From the NCBI RefSeq assembly GCF_014649375.1, contig NZ_BMSX01000007.1:1-64000 (forward strand): a stretch of DNA of 64,000 bases, given 5' to 3'. This document shows positions 1 to 7,746 of this stretch, in pieces. Numbering within the stretch: position 1 is the stretch's first letter; the number at the start of each line of letters is the position of its first letter. A program made the translations under genes and the position numbers. The DNA comes from Streptomyces aurantiogriseus (GTDB lineage: Bacteria > Actinomycetota > Actinomycetes > Streptomycetales > Streptomycetaceae). The notes under the pieces were generated by a model. The model did no database searches, was not told the DNA's origin, and saw nothing but the letters and a program-made list of their open reading frames with translations.

Positions 1-170
1 CTCTCAGGCTTTCCTCCGGGCGCTTCCCTTCGGTCTTGCGTTTCCGACTCTATCAGATCTTTTCTCGATCCGATTTCCTCGGTGCTTTCCAGGCCACCGC
101 TTTTGTTTCGCGGTTTCCTTTCCGGCGGTTCCGACTTTATCAGAAGTTCTGAGTCGGTTTTCCCGCCCCT
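1..170 (-). promoter_or_regulatory. Probable rRNA operon promoter/leader region
   Basis: Read on the minus strand this stretch has two copies of TCTGATARAGTCGGAA (around 128-145 and 45-62), then GGAAACGCAAGACCGAAGGG. I remember this sequence as the leader upstream of Streptomyces 16S rRNA genes. The TAAAGT/TAGAGT cores could be -10 elements of tandem rRNA promoters. It is relatively AT-rich and has no plausible ORF. The 16S gene itself would start beyond the left edge and is not visible, so the call rests on memory of the leader. Confidence 0.65.
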
Positions 171-232
171 CCCGGGGCTGTCCGGCGCACGAGGCGGCCG
201 GGTTCCCGTTCAGGCGGAGCCGTAAACGTACT

Positions 233-272
233 GGAGCGGGGCGCCCCGATGCAAATCGAGGTGCCCCGCTCC
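233..272 (-). terminator. Putative rnj terminator hairpin
   Basis: A perfect 10-bp inverted repeat (GGAGCGGGGC 233-242, GCCCCGCTCC 263-272) with a 20-nt loop lies 31 nt beyond the rnj stop on the minus strand. There is no T-run, which is usual for Streptomyces. It would insulate rnj from the rRNA promoter region. Confidence 0.6.
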
Positions 273-303
273 GAGTTCACGCGTACGAGGGGTCGTCCGC
301 GGG

Positions 304-1989
304 TCAGACCTCCACGACGACCGGGAGGATCATCGGCCTGCGCCGATAGTTGTCGGAGACCCACTTGCCCAGGGTGCGGCGGACGAGTTGCTGCAGCTGG
401 TGGGGTTCCACCACGCCGTCCTGGGCCGAGCGCTCCAGGACCTCGGTGATCTTCGGGATGACGTCCGCGAAGGCCGAGTCCTCGATGCCAGAACCGCGGG
501 CCTGGACATGCGGGCCGCCCGTGATCTTGCCGGTGGAGGAGTCCATGACCACGAAGACCGAGATGATGCCCTCGTCGCCCAGGATCTTCCGGTCCTTCAG
601 AGCCGGCTCGCCCACGTCGCCGACCGAGAGGCCGTCGACGTACACGTAACCCGCCTGGACCTTGCCGGAGATCTTGGCCTTGCCCTCGACGAGGTCGACG
701 GCGACGCCGTCCTCGGCAATGACGATGCGGTCGTGCGGGACGCCGGTCAAGGCGCCGAGCTCGGCGTTGGCGCGCAGGTGGCGCCATTCGCCGTGGACCG
801 GCATCAGGTTCTTCGGGCGGCAGATGTTGTAGAAGTACAGGAGCTCGCCCGCGGACGCGTGGCCGGAGACGTGCACCTTGGCATTGCCCTTGTGGACGAC
901 GTTCGCTCCCCAGCGGGTCAGGCCGTTGATCACGCGGTAGACCGCGTTCTCGTTGCCGGGGATGAGCGACGACGCCAGGATCACCGTGTCGCCGTCGACG
1001 ATGCGGATCTGGTGGTCGCGGTTGGCCATACGGGAGAGGGCGGCCATCGGTTCGCCCTGGGAGCCCGTGCAGACCAGGACCACCTCGTGGTCCGGCAGGT
1101 CGTCGAGGGTCCTGACGTCCACGACCAGGCCCGGTGGGACCTTCAGGTAGCCCAGGTCGCGCGCGATGCCCATGTTGCGGACCATCGAGCGGCCGACGAA
1201 GGCGACCCGGCGGCCGTACTCGTGAGCCGCGTCCAGGATCTGCTGGATGCGGTGGACGTGGCTGGCGAAGCTGGCCACGATGATCCGCTTGCGGGCGCTC
1301 GCGAAGACCTGGCGCAGGACGTTCGAGATGTCGCGCTCGTGCGGGGTGAAGCCGGGGACTTCCGCGTTCGTGGAGTCCGAGAGAAGGAGGTCGATGCCCT
1401 CCTCGCTCAGGCGTGCGAACGCGTGGAGATCGGTCAGCCTGTTGTCCAGCGGGAGCTGGTCCATCTTGAAGTCGCCCGTGTGGACCGCCATGCCGGCGGG
1501 TGTGCGGATGGCGACCGCGAGGGCGTCCGGGATGGAGTGGTTGACCGCGACGAACTCGCAGTCGAACGGGCCGATGCGCTCGCGGTTCCCCTCCGCCACC
1601 TCGAGGGTGTACGGGCGGATGCGGTGCTCCTGGAGCTTGGCCTCGATGAGGGCGAGGGTCAGCTTGGAGCCGATCAGCGGGATGTCCGGCTTCTCCCGGA
1701 GGAGGTAGGGGACGCCGCCGATGTGGTCCTCGTGGCCATGGGTGAGGACGATGCCCTCGATCTGGTCGAGGCGGTCCCGGATGGACGAGAAGTCCGGCAG
1801 GATCAGGTCGATTCCGGGCTGCTCCTCCTCGGGGAAGAGCACTCCGCAGTCGACGATCAGCAGGCGGCCGCCGTACTCGAAGACCGTCATGTTGCGGCCG
1901 ATCTCGCCGAGGCCGCCGAGCGGGGTGACCCGCAGGCCGCCTTCGGGGAGCGGCGGGGGCGGGCCCAGTTCAGGGTGCGGATGACTCAA
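304..1989 (-). CDS. rnj: Ribonuclease J
   Basis: Encodes RNase J, a cytoplasmic metallo-beta-lactamase/beta-CASP ribonuclease that acts in mRNA decay and rRNA maturation. The metal-binding motif THGHEDHIGG is in the N-terminal third, with the downstream ligand region AVHTGDFK and the beta-CASP motif ASFASHVHR. It starts at TTG 1989, preceded by GAGGAG at 8-nt spacing, giving 561 aa (MSHPHPEL...), the usual Streptomyces length. An open frame extends 14 codons further upstream but has no good RBS. It follows dapA with a 132-nt gap, and a rRNA leader-like region lies downstream. Family assignment is secure. Confidence 0.96.
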   Translation of the reverse strand: MSHPHPELGPPPPLPEGGLRVTPLGGLGEIGRNMTVFEYGGRLLIVDCGVLFPEEEQPGIDLILPDFSSIRDRLDQIEGIVLTHGHEDHIGGVPYLLREKPDIPLIGSKLTLALIEAKLQEHRIRPYTLEVAEGNRERIGPFDCEFVAVNHSIPDALAVAIRTPAGMAVHTGDFKMDQLPLDNRLTDLHAFARLSEEGIDLLLSDSTNAEVPGFTPHERDISNVLRQVFASARKRIIVASFASHVHRIQQILDAAHEYGRRVAFVGRSMVRNMGIARDLGYLKVPPGLVVDVRTLDDLPDHEVVLVCTGSQGEPMAALSRMANRDHQIRIVDGDTVILASSLIPGNENAVYRVINGLTRWGANVVHKGNAKVHVSGHASAGELLYFYNICRPKNLMPVHGEWRHLRANAELGALTGVPHDRIVIAEDGVAVDLVEGKAKISGKVQAGYVYVDGLSVGDVGEPALKDRKILGDEGIISVFVVMDSSTGKITGGPHVQARGSGIEDSAFADVIPKITEVLERSAQDGVVEPHQLQQLVRRTLGKWVSDNYRRRPMILPVVVEV

Positions 1990-2121
1990 AAGACTCTCCT
2001 CAACCACGCACGCCACGTACCGGTCGGGCACGTGGCGCGCGTGACGTGCGTGCAGAAGCAGTTGTCCTGATGAACGGCGCAGGCACCGGTGGCCTGCTGT
2101 ATTCAGTTGTGAAGTCTGGTG

Positions 2122-3021
2122 TCAGAGCTGTACCCCGCCTGCGGCAAGATCGATCTTGAGCTGCTCGATCTCTTCGGGCGAGCACTCGACCATGGGCGCG
2201 CGCAGCGGGCCGGCGGGCAGGCCCTGGAGGGCGAGCGCGGCCTTCGTGGTCATGACGCCCTGGGTGCGGAACATGCCCGTGTAGACCGGGAGCAGCTTCT
2301 GGTGGATCTCGGTGGCCTTCTGGACGTCGCCGGAGACGAAGGCCTCGACGAGGGCGCGCAGGTCGGGGGTGACCACGTGGCCGACGACGGAGACGAAGCC
2401 GACCGCGCCCACGGAGAGAAGCGGGAGGTTCAGCATGTCGTCGCCGGAGTACCAGGCCAGGCCGGACCGGGCGATGGCCCAGCTGGCGCGGCCGAGGTCG
2501 CCCTTGGCGTCCTTGTTGGCGACGATCCGGGGGTGCTCGGCGAGGCGGACGAGTGTCTCGGTGTTGATCGGGACGCCGCTGCGGCCGGGGATGTCGTAGA
2601 GCATGACCGGCAGCTCGGTGGCGTCGGCGACGGCCGTGAAGTGGCGGTACAGGCCCTCCTGCGGGGGCTTGTTGTAGTACGGGGTGACGACCAGGAGGCC
2701 GTGTGCGCCCGTCTGCTGCGCCGCGCGCGCCAGCTCGATGCTGTGGTGGGTGTCGTTGGTGCCGACGCCGGCCACGATGTGGGCACGGTCGCCGACGGCC
2801 TCCAGGACGGCTCGTACCAGGTCCGATTTCTCCGCGTCGCTGGTGGTGGGGGACTCACCGGTGGTGCCGTTGATGATCAGGCCGTCGTTGCCTGCGTCCA
2901 CCAGGTGGGTGGCGAGCCGCTGTGCGCCGTCGAGGTCGAGTGCGCCGTCCGCCGTGAAGGGCGTGACCATGGCGGTGAGGACCCGCCCGAAGGGGGTCTG
3001 CGGAGTGGAGGTCGGAGCCAT
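2122..3021 (-). CDS. dapA: 4-hydroxy-tetrahydrodipicolinate synthase (DapA)
   Basis: Catalyses the condensation of pyruvate with aspartate semialdehyde, the first committed step to diaminopimelate and lysine. It is a TIM-barrel aldolase: the Schiff-base lysine lies in VANKDAKGDL, the tyrosine of the proton relay in VTPYYNKPP, and GTTGE in the N-terminal part matches the family. At 299 aa from ATG 3021 it has the normal length; a GTG three codons upstream (3030) is also possible because neither start has a strong RBS. It sits upstream of rnj on the same strand, and dapB lies about 2.5 kb away as a separate unit. Confidence 0.94.
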   Translation of the reverse strand: MAPTSTPQTPFGRVLTAMVTPFTADGALDLDGAQRLATHLVDAGNDGLIINGTTGESPTTSDAEKSDLVRAVLEAVGDRAHIVAGVGTNDTHHSIELARAAQQTGAHGLLVVTPYYNKPPQEGLYRHFTAVADATELPVMLYDIPGRSGVPINTETLVRLAEHPRIVANKDAKGDLGRASWAIARSGLAWYSGDDMLNLPLLSVGAVGFVSVVGHVVTPDLRALVEAFVSGDVQKATEIHQKLLPVYTGMFRTQGVMTTKAALALQGLPAGPLRAPMVECSPEEIEQLKIDLAAGGVQL

Positions 3022-3094
3022 GGGTAACACGCTACTCGTTGCTCAGGTCGGGGTCTTCCCTCGGGGCAGGCGACAAGTCCTGACAAATGCGGAG

Positions 3095-3132
3095 CCCGGC
3101 ACTGCCTGCTCGGGGGTTCAAGCAGTGCCGGG
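3095..3132 (-). terminator. Putative thyX terminator hairpin
   Basis: Perfect 11-bp arms CCCGGCACTGC (3095-3105) and GCAGTGCCGGG (3122-3132) flank a 16-nt loop between the thyX stop and the dapA start. This position suggests that thyX and dapA are separate transcripts. Confidence 0.6.
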
Positions 3133-3213
3133 TCCGTTTGATCAGGCTAGATGAACTTCTCTAAATGCCGCAATACGGACACTTCGCGCGGCTGATCCGC
3201 ACATACGTCTTCG

Positions 3214-3954
3214 TTACGGGGCGACACGACCGTTGGCGTTGAAGGCCGCGTAGGTGAGGGGCATGAGCTTCGCCCACTCGGCCTCCATCTTCTCGCCGAC
3301 CATCTCGATCTCCCGCTGCGGGAAGGACGGGACCTTGGCCAGCTCGTGCTGGGTGCGCAGGCCGAGGAAGTGCATCAGGGAGCGGGCGTTGCAGGTCGCG
3401 TACATCGAGGAGAACAGGCCCACGGGGAGGACCGCCCGGGCGACCTCGCGGGCGACGCCGGCGGCGAGCATCTCCTGGTAGGCCTCGTAGGCCTGCCGGT
3501 ACGTGTCCTCCATGGTGCGGGCGACCAGCTCCTGCTGGGCCTCGGTGCCCTCGACGAAGACGTACTTGCCCGGGCGGCCCTCCTGGACGAGCTTGCGGGA
3601 GGCGTCGGGGACGTAGAAGACGGGCTGGAGCTCGCGGTAGCGGCCGCTCTCCTCGTTGTAGGACCAGCCCACGCGGTGCCGCATGAACTCGCGGAAGACG
3701 AAGATCGGGGCACTGATGAAGAAGGTCATCGAGTTGTGCTCGAAGGGGCTGCCGTGGCGGTCCCGCATCAGGTAGTTGATCAGGCCCTTGGAGCGCTCCG
3801 GGTCCTTGTTCAGCTCGTCCAGGGACTGCTCGCCGAGGGTCGAGACGCGGGCGGCGAACAGCACGTCGGCGTCGGACGCGGTGTGCTTGACCAGCTCGAC
3901 GGTGACGTCGCTGCGGGTGAAGATCTTGGTGTCGTCGGCGGGCCTGTCGGTCAC
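3214..3954 (-). CDS. thyX: Flavin-dependent thymidylate synthase ThyX
   Basis: Converts dUMP to dTMP using methylenetetrahydrofolate, FAD and NADPH. The ThyX signature RHRVGWSYNEESGRY is present (RHRxxSxxxxSxRY type), as is GSPFEHNSMTF, also typical of the family. The GTG start at 3954 gives 246 aa and has GAAGGA 10 nt upstream; a longer frame to 3996 adds 14 residues without support. The hairpin at 3095-3132 probably ends the transcript. The 190 bp to the divergent small membrane-protein gene should hold both promoters. Confidence 0.95.
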   Translation of the reverse strand: MTDRPADDTKIFTRSDVTVELVKHTASDADVLFAARVSTLGEQSLDELNKDPERSKGLINYLMRDRHGSPFEHNSMTFFISAPIFVFREFMRHRVGWSYNEESGRYRELQPVFYVPDASRKLVQEGRPGKYVFVEGTEAQQELVARTMEDTYRQAYEAYQEMLAAGVAREVARAVLPVGLFSSMYATCNARSLMHFLGLRTQHELAKVPSFPQREIEMVGEKMEAEWAKLMPLTYAAFNANGRVAP

Positions 3955-4143
3955 GGTGCGGGGGTCCTTCCCAGTGCGGCTTGAGAGCGGCGCCAACTCT
4001 ACGGGGGCTCCCGAGGCAGGTGTTCAGGGGTGTGCCGCGAGATTCATGCGGGACGTCTCGTGAAAAGGGGCACGTTTTCGGGCACTCGCTCGTCTGTATC
4101 AGTGACGACGTCCACTCCACAACCCAAGGAGGAAGAACCCACC

Positions 4144-4380
4144 ATGTTCCGTCGGAGCGAGTCCGTACCCTTCGCCTTCCTCGCCGAAGCCGACACGTTC
4201 CGGAGTAATGTCGCTCCACCGCCTCGCGAGCGGTCCTCCGCCGGCCAGATAGCCGGGCGCTGGCTCCTGGGGCTCACCATCGTGGCAGCGCTGGTGGGTT
4301 CCCTGGTCATCGGGATGCCGGCGCTGAGCGTGGATCACTCCGCGCAGACTCAGCAGTCACAGGCCTCTCAGGGGCGCTGA
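4144..4380 (+). CDS. Small single-pass membrane protein
   Basis: A 78-aa protein with a polar N-terminus (MFRRSESVPFAFLAEAD) and one hydrophobic segment at about residues 39-60, ending in a Gln/Ser-rich tail. ATG 4144 follows an excellent AAGGAGGAAG. The frame is open back to 4030, but no RBS supports the longer form. I do not recognise a family or function. It is divergent from thyX and followed at 92 nt by another membrane protein. Confidence 0.65.
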   Translation: MFRRSESVPFAFLAEADTFRSNVAPPPRERSSAGQIAGRWLLGLTIVAALVGSLVIGMPALSVDHSAQTQQSQASQGR

Positions 4381-4472
4381 CTCCATCCGGACCCCCGAAG
4401 GTGGTAGGCGCAGACCCAGGCGGATAGCCTCACCGGGCACAGCTCCTGCATGGATTGGAGTGAGGACCCGCC

Positions 4473-5027
4473 GTGCCCCTGCCCTTCCTGACGGCCGACC
4501 GCGCATTCGAGGCAGCCGACGATGTCGCGTTGCCCTTCGACGACCGTGACCGCTGGCGGCGCCCCTACCGCCCGGGACCCTGGCGTGTCGGTGTGGCCGC
4601 GCTGTGTCTGCTGCTCGCCTCGTACGTGCTGTTCGCGGGGGTCGTGATCGCGCTGACCGGCACGATGTCGGAGGCCGGGGCGGTCTTCGGGATCTCACTG
4701 CTGGTGATCGCCGGTGCGCTGCGGCTGCTGCGGATGGGCGTGTGGGTGAGCGCGCGGGGGCTGCGGCACGTGGGCTTCTTCCTCACGCGGACGGTGCCCT
4801 GGGACCGGGTCGTGGCTGTACGGACCGTACAGCAGCCGGTGCGCTGGCTGGGGCTGCCGCGGACCGTGCAGGGCCAGGCCCTGACGCTCGTACGGCAGGA
4901 CCGGGCCGCTGAGGACGCCATGCTGCTGCTGACCACGCACGGGGCCGACTTCCTGGCGCGGTTCGAGGCGTTCGACCGGGCGGCGGATGCGGTGGAGGCG
5001 TGGGCCGCGGAGTACCGGCGGCCCTGA
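4473..5027 (+). CDS. PH-domain-like membrane protein
   Basis: 184 aa from GTG 4473. Two hydrophobic segments (about residues 38-60 and 66-85) are followed by a basic loop and a region with VSARGLRHVGFF and VPWDRVVAVRTVQQP. That pattern is typical of short actinobacterial membrane proteins with a bacterial PH (PF10756-like) fold. The role is unknown. A strong bidirectional terminator follows immediately. Confidence 0.7.
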   Translation: MPLPFLTADRAFEAADDVALPFDDRDRWRRPYRPGPWRVGVAALCLLLASYVLFAGVVIALTGTMSEAGAVFGISLLVIAGALRLLRMGVWVSARGLRHVGFFLTRTVPWDRVVAVRTVQQPVRWLGLPRTVQGQALTLVRQDRAAEDAMLLLTTHGADFLARFEAFDRAADAVEAWAAEYRRP

Positions 5028-5044
5028 GCGCCGACTGGACACCT

Positions 5045-5095
5045 ACACGGCTGTGGGCCCGGCCCGGCGTGTGCCGGCCGGGCCCACAGCCGTGT
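5045..5095. terminator. Bidirectional terminator
   Basis: A perfect 20-bp inverted repeat (5045-5064 and 5076-5095) with an 11-nt loop lies between two convergent genes that stop at 5027 and 5098. Confidence 0.85.
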
Positions 5096-5097
5096 CG

Positions 5098-5556
5098 TCA
5101 GGTCGAGGCCTGCTGCCGTGAGGTCTGGTGCAGGGTGATCGCGCGTTGCATCGCCTTGCGGGCGCGCGGGGTGTCCCGGGCGTCGTGGTAGGCGACGGCG
5201 AGGCGGAACCAGGTGCGCCAGTCGTCGGGGGCGGCTTCCGTCTCGGCCTTGCGCCGGGCGAAGACCTCGTCGGCCGAGTCACGGTCGATCCGGCCGCTGG
5301 GGGTGCGCTTCAGCTCGTCGACGGGCAGGCCGCCCTCGGCGTCGAGTTCGGCGGCGAGCTGGTTGGCCCTGCGGACGAACTGGGTGTTCTTCCACAGGAA
5401 CCAGACGCCGATGACCGGCAGGATCAGCACCGCCACGCCGAAGGTGACGGTGAGGAGCGTGCCGGACTGGATGAGCATGACGCCGCGGCTGCCGACCAGG
5501 GCGAAGTAGAAGACCAGGACGGCGGCGGTGAGGGCGTAGGAGAGCTTCGCGCGCAT
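5098..5556 (-). CDS. Membrane protein with TPR-like C-terminus
   Basis: 152 aa. Two transmembrane helices (about residues 7-26 and 33-54) are followed by a charged helix and a C-terminal part with WRTWFRLAVAYHDARDTPRA, which resembles a single tetratricopeptide-type helix pair. It lies 13 nt downstream of dapB and is probably cotranscribed with it. I know of similar unnamed membrane proteins next to dapB in Streptomyces, but no function is known to me. Confidence 0.75.
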   Translation of the reverse strand: MRAKLSYALTAAVLVFYFALVGSRGVMLIQSGTLLTVTFGVAVLILPVIGVWFLWKNTQFVRRANQLAAELDAEGGLPVDELKRTPSGRIDRDSADEVFARRKAETEAAPDDWRTWFRLAVAYHDARDTPRARKAMQRAITLHQTSRQQAST

Positions 5557-5569
5557 GAGGGTCAGGGGC

Positions 5570-6322
5570 TCAGTTCAGGTCCAGGAAGTGTTCCAGGCCG
5601 AAGGTGAGGCCCGGGGTGGTCACCACGCGGCGGGCGCCCAGCAGGATGCCCGGCATGAAGCTGCTGTGGTGCAGGGAGTCATGGCGGACGGTGAGGGTCT
5701 CGCCCTCGCCGCCCAGCAAGACCTCCTGGTGGGCCAGCAGGCCGCGGAGGCGGACGGCGTGCACCGGGACGCCGTCGACGTTCGCGCCGCGGGCGCCCTC
5801 CAGGGCCGTGACCGTGGCGTCCGGGGCCGGGGCGGAGCCGGCCGCGCGGCGGGCCTCGGCGATGAGCTGGGCGGTGCGCGTGGCGGTACCGGAGGGGGCG
5901 TCCACCTTGTTCGGGTGGTGCAGCTCGACGACCTCGACGGACTCGAAGTACGGCGCGGCGATCTGCGCGAACTTCATGGTCAGCACGGCCCCGATGGAGA
6001 AGTTCGGCGCAATGAGCACGCCGGTCTCCGGGGACTGGGCCAGCCAGCCCTTGAGCTGCGCGAGGCGCTCGTCGGTCCAGCCGGTGGTGCCGACCACGGC
6101 GTGGATGCCGTGCCGTACGCAGAAGTCGAGGTTGCCCATGACCGACCCCGGGGTGGTCAGTTCGACGGCGACCTGGGCGCCGGTCTCCGCCAGCGTCTCC
6201 AGCTTGTCGCCGCGGCTCAGGGCGGCGACCAGCTCCATGTCCTCGGCGGCCTCGACCGCCCGTACCGCCTCGGAACCGATGCGGCCCTTCGCGCCGAGGA
6301 CCGCCACGCGCAGCTTGCTCAT
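5570..6322 (-). CDS. dapB: 4-hydroxy-tetrahydrodipicolinate reductase (DapB)
   Basis: NAD(P)H-dependent reduction of the DapA product to tetrahydrodipicolinate in lysine/DAP synthesis. The N-terminal Rossmann motif is VAVLGAKGRIGSE, and the substrate-binding signature HHPNKVDAPSGTA is intact. ATG 6322 has AAGGAAG upstream and gives 250 aa, the normal length; the frame remains open 72 codons further upstream without support. It lies 44 nt after the M16 protease gene, consistent with one rpsO-pnp-M16-dapB-TPR transcription unit. Confidence 0.95.
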   Translation of the reverse strand: MSKLRVAVLGAKGRIGSEAVRAVEAAEDMELVAALSRGDKLETLAETGAQVAVELTTPGSVMGNLDFCVRHGIHAVVGTTGWTDERLAQLKGWLAQSPETGVLIAPNFSIGAVLTMKFAQIAAPYFESVEVVELHHPNKVDAPSGTATRTAQLIAEARRAAGSAPAPDATVTALEGARGANVDGVPVHAVRLRGLLAHQEVLLGGEGETLTVRHDSLHHSSFMPGILLGARRVVTTPGLTFGLEHFLDLN

Positions 6323-6366
6323 CTCTTGCTTCCTTGTCGAAGGTGCTTTCCGAAGACGGACGGGTG

Positions 6367-7746
6367 TCAGACCACGGCCTCGTGCAGACGGGACGCCTGC
6401 TTGTCCTTGAGCGGGCCGATGACCGACAGCGACGGGCGCTGTCCCAGGATCTCGCGGGCCACCGAGCGGACCTCGTCCGGGGTCACCGCAGCTATCCGGG
6501 TCAGCATGTCGTCGACGGACATCTGCTCGCCCCAGCACAGCTCACTCTTGCCGATGCGGTTCATGAGCGCACCGGTGTCCTCCAGGCCGAGGACGGTGGA
6601 GCCCTTGAGCTGGCCGATGGCGCGGCCGATCTCGTCGTCGGACAGGCCGTGCTCGGCGACGTGGTCGAGCTCGTCGCGGCAGATCTTCAGCACGTCGTGC
6701 ACCTGGCTGGGCCGGCAGCCGGCGTACACGCCGAACAGACCGCAGTCGGCGAAGCCGGAGGTGTACGAGTACACGCTGTAGGCCAGGCCGCGCTTCTCAC
6801 GGACCTCCTGGAACAGCCGGGAGGACATGCCGCCGCCCAGTGCCGTGTTCAGCACGCCGAGCGCCCAGCGGCGGTCGTCGGTGCGGGCCAGGCCGGGCAT
6901 GCCGAGGACGACGTGCGCCTGCTCGGTCTTGCGGCCGATCAGCTCGACGCGGCCCGCGGTGCGGATCGCGCGCCTGCCGGCGCGCGGGGCGACGGGCGTG
7001 GCGTCGAGGTCGGTGAGGACGCCGGCCTTCTCGAAGGCGGCGCGGACCTGGCGTACGACCTTGTTGTGGTCGATGTTGCCGGCGGCGGCGACCACGAGGT
7101 GGGTGGGGTCGTAGTGCTTCTTGTAGAAGCGGCGGATGCGGTCGGCGGTGAGGGCGTTGACCGTGTCGACCGTGCCGAGGACCGGGCGGCCGAGGGGCTG
7201 CTCACCGAACATGGTGTGCGCGAACAGGTCGTGCACGCAGTCACCCGGGTCGTCCTCGGTCATCGCGATCTCCTCGAGGATCGCGCCGCGCTCGACGTTG
7301 ACGTCCTCTTCGAGGATGAGGGAGCCCGTGAGCATGTCACAGACGACGTCTATGGCGAGCGGCAGGTCGGCGTCGAGCACGCGTGCGTAGTAGCACGTGT
7401 ACTCCTTGGCCGTGAACGCGTTCATCTCGCCGCCGACCGCGTCGATGGCGGAGGAGATGTCCAACGCGCTACGCCGGGTCGTGCCCTTGAAGAGCAGGTG
7501 CTCCAGGTAGTGCGTGGCGCCGTTCAGGGCCGGGGTCTCGTCGCGGGAGCCGACGTGCGCCCAGATGCCGAAGGTCGCGGAGCGGACCGAGGGCAGGGTT
7601 TCGGTGACGATGCGCAGGCCGCCGGGGAGGGTGGTCTTGCGGACGGTGCCGATGCCGTTCTCGCCCTTGATGAGGGTTTGGGTACGGGCGACGGCCCGCG
7701 CCTCCGAAGAGGTGCGGGCCGTCGCCTTGGAGCTGCTCGACGTCAC
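6367..7746 (-). CDS. M16-family zinc protease (PepR-like)
   Basis: 459-aa insulinase-family peptidase. The inverted zinc motif HxxEH is seen in ATHYLEHLLFKGT, with the third ligand region NVERGAILEEI about 75 residues later. The C-terminal half has the R/Y substrate-binding motif (SSRLFQEVREKRGLAYSVYS). It is the usual length for the actinobacterial single-chain M16B type. GTG 7746 overlaps the pnp stop by 4 nt (GTGA), so the two are translationally coupled. Substrate unknown. Confidence 0.92.
   Translation of the reverse strand: MTSSSSKATARTSSEARAVARTQTLIKGENGIGTVRKTTLPGGLRIVTETLPSVRSATFGIWAHVGSRDETPALNGATHYLEHLLFKGTTRRSALDISSAIDAVGGEMNAFTAKEYTCYYARVLDADLPLAIDVVCDMLTGSLILEEDVNVERGAILEEIAMTEDDPGDCVHDLFAHTMFGEQPLGRPVLGTVDTVNALTADRIRRFYKKHYDPTHLVVAAAGNIDHNKVVRQVRAAFEKAGVLTDLDATPVAPRAGRRAIRTAGRVELIGRKTEQAHVVLGMPGLARTDDRRWALGVLNTALGGGMSSRLFQEVREKRGLAYSVYSYTSGFADCGLFGVYAGCRPSQVHDVLKICRDELDHVAEHGLSDDEIGRAIGQLKGSTVLGLEDTGALMNRIGKSELCWGEQMSVDDMLTRIAAVTPDEVRSVAREILGQRPSLSVIGPLKDKQASRLHEAVV

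Noticed and set aside
388..2070. Long plus-strand frame opposite rnj
   Set aside because: An antisense shadow: high-GC codons leave complementary frames open; the minus frame carries complete RNase J motifs.
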